From positions 1 to 9,523 of the forward strand of contig JAGXHC010000010.1 of NCBI GenBank assembly GCA_024636405.1: a stretch of 9,523 nt of DNA, read 5' to 3'. The notes under the pieces are model-generated. The model was given only the letters and a program-made list of their open reading frames with translations, was not told where the DNA came from and did not search any database. This DNA is from Sulfitobacter sp. Its GTDB lineage: Bacteria > Pseudomonadota > Alphaproteobacteria > Rhodobacterales > Rhodobacteraceae. Of this stretch, positions 5,985 to 9,523 are shown piece after piece (within the stretch, counting starts at the first letter, position 1; the number at the start of each line of letters is the position of its first letter). Position numbers and translations under genes: made by a program.

Positions 5985-7970
5985 ATGAGCCTGCCTCCCG
6001 GATTTCTGGACGAATTGCGAACCCGCGCCAGCCTGAGCCAGGTGGTGGGGCGCAAGGTCATATGGGATCAGCGCAAGTCCAATCAGGGCAAGGGCGACAT
6101 GTGGGCGCCGTGCCCGTTTCATCAGGAAAAATCCGCCAGTTTCCACGTCGATGACCGCAAGGGATTCTATTACTGCTTTGGGTGCCACGCCAAGGGCGAC
6201 GCGATTTCGTTTGTGCGCGAGACAGAGAATGTGGGTTTCATGGAAGCGGTGGAGATTCTGGCCCGTGAAGCCGGGATGCCGGTCCCAAAACAGGACCCGC
6301 GCGCGCAGGAAAAGGCGGATGAGCGGACCGAACTGGCCGCAGTCATGGAACTGGCGGTGCAGTGGTTCCGCCTGCAATTACAGACCGCTGCCGCGACGCA
6401 GGCGCGCGATTATCTGGGCGGCCGTGGGTTGAAAGCGGCGGCGCTGGATCATTGGGAAATCGGGTTTGCCCCTGACAGCTGGCAGGGGCTGTGGGACGCG
6501 CTGAAGGGCAAGGGCGTGGCCGACGATCTGATCCTGGGCGCAGGGCTGGCCAAGCCATCGACCAAGGGCGGCAAGCCCTATGATACCTTCCGGGGCCGCA
6601 TCATGTACCCGATCCGTGATGCGCAGGGCCGTGCTATTGCGTTTGGCGGGCGGGCGATGGACCCCAACGACAATGCCAAGTACCTGAATTCGCCTGAAAC
6701 GCTGCTTTTTGACAAGGGTCGCAGTCTTTATAACGTACGCGACGCGCGCACGGCGGCAGGCAAGGGGATGCCGCTGATTGTGGCCGAAGGTTATATGGAT
6801 GTGATTGCGCTGCAGGGGGCGGGGTTTCACGCGGCGGTGGCCCCGCTGGGCACCGCCATCACCGAAAGCCAGCTTCAGATGCTGTGGCGCATTTCACCGG
6901 AACCGATCATCACGCTGGACGGTGACACCGCAGGTCAGCGCGCGGCATTGCGGTTGATCGATCTGGCGTTGCCCTTGCTTGAGGCGGGCCAGTCGCTGCG
7001 CTTTGCCGTGATGCCGGACGGGCAGGACCCCGACGACCTGCTGCGCGCGCAGGGGCCGGGGGCGCTTCAAAAGCTGCTGGACGGGGCTGTGCCGATGGTA
7101 CGGCTGCTGTGGCAGCGCGAGATTGAAGGCCGGGTTTTTGACAGCCCGGAACGCAAGGCCGCGTTGGACAAGGCGCTGCGCGAGAAGATCAAGCTGATCA
7201 AGGACCCGTCGATCCGCAGCCATTACGGGCAGGAAATCAAGGACTTGCGCTGGCAGTTGTTCCGCCCGCAAAGCGCGCCGCGCAAGGCGTTCAGTCCGGG
7301 TGGGCCGCGCGGCGGGCAAGGCAAATGGAGCGCCGCACCGCAACCGCCGATGCCCAGCACCAAGCTTTCTGCGCTGGTGACGGCGGATGCCAGCGCCGCG
7401 TTGCACCTGCGCGAGGCGGTGATCCTTGCCGCCGCCATCAGCTGTCCGCAGATCATCGAGCAGTTCGAGACAGGACTTGAGGCAATGCCCTGTGCCAACC
7501 GGGATCATGCGGTGATACGCGATCTGCTTTTGCGCCACGCGCAGGAGGGCGCAGATGTGTTGCGCGAAAAAATTTCTGGCGCACTAGGTCCGGATGCCCT
7601 TGAAAACCTGCTGTCACAGCGCCACGTTGCCATCACACCCTGCATACGTAACCCCGGCAATGTCGAATTGGCCACTATGACTGTGGCAGAGGAACTTGCC
7701 AAGTTGGACACAGTTCGCGGTCTGCACGCAGAAATCGCGGACGCAGCGGACGATTTGACTGGTGAGGCCGACGAGGGCGTCACCTGGCGATTGAGCGAGG
7801 CAGCACGCGCTGCCGACCGCGCGCAACGTGCCGCGCAGGAAGATAAGGCGGAATACGAACTTGGCGACAACGGCGCGCGTATCAGCCGGGACGAACGCAG
7901 CGCCTTTGCCGCGCTGCTTGAAAGTATCAGGAAGACGACTGCCAAGGGGGGCGAGGACCCTGAAACGTGA
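5985..7970 (+). CDS. dnaG: DNA primase
   Basis: This primase synthesises RNA primers at the replication fork and is recruited there by the DnaB helicase. At 661 aa it is longer than the enterobacterial form (581 aa), as is usual in alphaproteobacteria. Domains in order: a CHC2 zinc finger with C43-x2-H46 and C64-x2-C67; the catalytic core with FRGRIMYPIRD and YLNSPET segments; the TOPRIM domain with EGYMD at 268-272 (catalytic E268), the DGDTAG metal site with D312 and D314, and DPDD at 348-351; a Pro/Gly-rich linker at about 425-462; and a diverged C-terminal helicase-binding domain. All key residues are present. The start gives MSLPPGFLDELRTR, the usual N-terminus in Rhodobacteraceae, although the ribosome site is poorly spaced. 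It precedes rpoD by 126 nt in the same direction, the conserved dnaG-rpoD order. Confidence 0.96.
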   Translation: MSLPPGFLDELRTRASLSQVVGRKVIWDQRKSNQGKGDMWAPCPFHQEKSASFHVDDRKGFYYCFGCHAKGDAISFVRETENVGFMEAVEILAREAGMPVPKQDPRAQEKADERTELAAVMELAVQWFRLQLQTAAATQARDYLGGRGLKAAALDHWEIGFAPDSWQGLWDALKGKGVADDLILGAGLAKPSTKGGKPYDTFRGRIMYPIRDAQGRAIAFGGRAMDPNDNAKYLNSPETLLFDKGRSLYNVRDARTAAGKGMPLIVAEGYMDVIALQGAGFHAAVAPLGTAITESQLQMLWRISPEPIITLDGDTAGQRAALRLIDLALPLLEAGQSLRFAVMPDGQDPDDLLRAQGPGALQKLLDGAVPMVRLLWQREIEGRVFDSPERKAALDKALREKIKLIKDPSIRSHYGQEIKDLRWQLFRPQSAPRKAFSPGGPRGGQGKWSAAPQPPMPSTKLSALVTADASAALHLREAVILAAAISCPQIIEQFETGLEAMPCANRDHAVIRDLLLRHAQEGADVLREKISGALGPDALENLLSQRHVAITPCIRNPGNVELATMTVAEELAKLDTVRGLHAEIADAADDLTGEADEGVTWRLSEAARAADRAQRAAQEDKAEYELGDNGARISRDERSAFAALLESIRKTTAKGGEDPET

Positions 7971-8015
7971 CCTTTTGGCAGGGACTTCAATGAAAAAGCA
8001 GGATAACGGGTTTAA

Positions 8016-8072
8016 GAATCACCTGGAACCCCGCATGATTCGGAAAACGCGAATCGCCTGTGGGTGATTCGC
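8016..8072 (+). promoter_or_regulatory. Duplicated inverted-repeat unit with four GANTC sites before rpoD
   Basis: Two imperfect copies of one unit lie in the dnaG-rpoD spacer: GAATCACCTG (8016-8025) with TGATTCG (8036-8042), and GAATCGCCTG (8051-8060) with TGATTCG (8065-8071). Each half contains GANTC, the CcrM adenine-methylation sequence of alphaproteobacteria, giving sites at 8016, 8037, 8051 and 8066. In RNA the second copy forms a 10-bp stem (8049-8058 with 8063-8072, one G-U pair, loop UGUG) that ends 11 nt before the rpoD ribosome site. Alternative pairings are possible between other halves. Only a short TTCT follows, so simple termination is uncertain. Regulation of rpoD by methylation, by RNA folding, or both is inferred. 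Confidence 0.55.
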
Positions 8073-8083
8073 TTCTATAGTCT

Positions 8084-8090
8084 GGAGGAG
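8084..8090 (+). promoter_or_regulatory. Ribosome binding site of rpoD
   Basis: GGAGGAG lies 6 nt before the ATG at 8097, near-ideal spacing. It fixes the rpoD start and lies just downstream of the 10-bp hairpin ending at 8072. Confidence 0.75.
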
Positions 8091-8096
8091 CTGTTA

Positions 8097-9523
8097 ATGG
8101 CCGCCAAGGATACCAACGAAGACGCCAAGACCGACGACAACGATAGCGGTCATTCGCTGGACATGAGCCAGACAGCCGTCAAGAAGATGATCGGTGATGC
8201 CCGCGAAAAGGGCTATATCACCTATGATCAGCTTAATACCGTGCTGCCGCCAGATCAGGTAAGTTCCGAACAGATCGAAGACGTGATGTCGATGCTCTCT
8301 GAGATGGGCATCAACATCATCGAGGATGAGGACGCCGAGGAGGAGGACGCCAAAGGCTCTACCGATCTGACGACCACTGACAGCAACCGCGATATCACCC
8401 TGTCTTCGGGCACGTCCGAAAAGCTGGACCGTACCGACGATCCGGTGCGCATGTACCTGCGTGAAATGGGGTCGGTCGAACTGCTGAGCCGCGAGGGCGA
8501 AATTGCCATCGCCAAGCGGATCGAGGCCGGGCGCAACACCATGATCGCGGGCCTGTGCGAAAGCCCGCTTACGTTCCAGGCGATCACGATCTGGCGCGAC
8601 GAACTGCTGTCCGAGGACATCCTGCTGCGTGACGTGATCGACCTTGAGGCGACATTCGGCACCCAGATGGGCGAAGAAGAGGAAACCACCCCCGTAGTCG
8701 CACCCGGCACCGCAACAGAGACATCCGCGAACGAGGAAAAGTCCGAGCTGGATGCAGACGGCAATCCGATCACCACCGACGACGATGATGACGAGGATGA
8801 GCAGGCCAATATGTCGCTGGCAGCGATGGAGGCCGCGCTGAAGCCACAGGTGCTTGAGGCGCTGGACATCATCGCGGATGACTACGTCAAGCTGAGCGAG
8901 ATGCAGGACAGCCGGATTTCCGCGACCCTGAACGAGGACGGCACCTTTTCCAAAAAGGACGAAGCCCTCTATCAAAAGCTGCGGTCGGAAATTGTGCTGC
9001 TGGTCAACGAATTGCACCTGCACAACAACCGTATCGAAGCGCTGATTGACCAGCTTTACGGCATCAACCGCCGCATCATGCAGATCGATTCCGCGATGGT
9101 GAAGCTGGCGGATCAGGCCCGCATCAACCGCAAGGAATTCGTTGACGAATACCGCGGTTACGAGCTTGATCCCAATTGGATGGAGCGCATGGCCGACAAG
9201 GCCGGGCGCGGCTGGCAGATGTTTATTGAACGCTCGTCCGACAAGGTGGACGAATTGCGCGCAGACATGGCGCAGGTGGGTCAGTATGTCGGTCTCGACA
9301 TTTCTGAATTCCGCCGCATCGTGCAGCAAGTCCAGAAGGGCGAAAAAGAAGCGCGGCAGGCCAAGAAAGAAATGGTCGAGGCGAACCTGCGGCTGGTGAT
9401 CTCCATCGCCAAGAAGTACACGAACAGAGGCCTGCAATTCCTTGATCTCATTCAGGAAGGCAACATTGGCCTGATGAAGGCCGTGGACAAGTTCGAATAC
9501 CGCCGCGGCTATAAGTTCTCAAC
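8097..9523 (+). CDS. rpoD: RNA polymerase primary sigma factor (sigma-70), 3' end cut by window
   Basis: This is the housekeeping sigma factor, which directs RNA polymerase to -10/-35 promoters. The frame is open from the ATG to the last base, giving 475 residues plus two bases of the next codon. Visible parts: region 1.1 at about 20-80 ([20 protein letters not shown]..), followed by an acidic run (EDEDAEEED); region 1.2 with [12 protein letters not shown] at 114-125; a long non-conserved region with an Asp/Glu run at 228-235 that separates 1.2 from region 2; and region 2.1 onset [20 protein letters not shown] at about 428-447, continuing through [26 protein letters not shown]. Regions 2.3-4.2 lie beyond the window. 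The large acidic insertion is normal for proteobacterial primary sigma factors and separates this from RpoH- or RpoS-type proteins. Confidence 0.96.
   Translation, partial: MAAKDTNEDAKTDDNDSGHSLDMSQTAVKKMIGDAREKGYITYDQLNTVLPPDQVSSEQIEDVMSMLSEMGINIIEDEDAEEEDAKGSTDLTTTDSNRDITLSSGTSEKLDRTDDPVRMYLREMGSVELLSREGEIAIAKRIEAGRNTMIAGLCESPLTFQAITIWRDELLSEDILLRDVIDLEATFGTQMGEEEETTPVVAPGTATETSANEEKSELDADGNPITTDDDDDEDEQANMSLAAMEAALKPQVLEALDIIADDYVKLSEMQDSRISATLNEDGTFSKKDEALYQKLRSEIVLLVNELHLHNNRIEALIDQLYGINRRIMQIDSAMVKLADQARINRKEFVDEYRGYELDPNWMERMADKAGRGWQMFIERSSDKVDELRADMAQVGQYVGLDISEFRRIVQQVQKGEKEARQAKKEMVEANLRLVISIAKKYTNRGLQFLDLIQEGNIGLMKAVDKFEYRRGYKFS

Noticed and set aside
8076..8081. TATAGT as the -10 box of an rpoD promoter
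   Set aside because: The implied transcription start would fall inside the rpoD ribosome site (8084-8090), and no -35 match is present 16-18 bp upstream.
8094..9437. 447-aa minus-strand open frame opposite rpoD
   Set aside because: The + strand encodes an unmistakable sigma-70 over the whole stretch; the Val/Leu-rich reverse frame is the mirror of its acidic codons.

Overview
The window looks like chromosomal DNA of an alphaproteobacterium, most likely of the Rhodobacteraceae/Roseobacter group. The DNA is GC-rich with strong G/C third-position bias. It carries a soxBDAG heterotetrameric sarcosine oxidase operon of the type common in that group. The long alphaproteobacterial form of DnaG (661 aa) is followed directly by an RpoD with a large acidic insertion. 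The family placement rests on remembered protein character, not on a database search.

Layout: positions 1-478 hold no gene I can defend, but they are rich in short repeats: a 19-nt palindrome, a 9-bp direct repeat, a perfect DnaA-box match, an inverted repeat, and GTCGC boxes spaced exactly 31 bp apart just upstream of soxB. Positions 479-5521 are soxB-soxD-soxA-soxG, co-directional, with a 57-nt gap between B and D and with overlapping D/A and A/G junctions. Together they encode the enzyme that oxidatively demethylates sarcosine and passes the one-carbon unit to tetrahydrofolate. A small, unrecognised, exported two-cysteine protein follows (5575-5928). Then come dnaG (5985-7970) and the 5' three-quarters of rpoD (8097 to the window end), the replication-primase/housekeeping-sigma pair of the macromolecular-synthesis cluster. 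rpsU is not present upstream of dnaG here.

All real genes are on the + strand. The proteins are conventional, and I do not see a new enzyme system, defence locus or mobile element. The noteworthy signals are non-coding. The dnaG-rpoD spacer contains two imperfect copies of a GAATCRCCTG...TGATTCG unit. These place four GANTC (CcrM methylation) sites within 55 bp, in a window where I count only 12 in total by eye, and they also give alternating self-complementary segments like those of an attenuator. The two other short gaps after soxG each carry one GANTC site as well. The region upstream of soxB looks like a multi-site operator.
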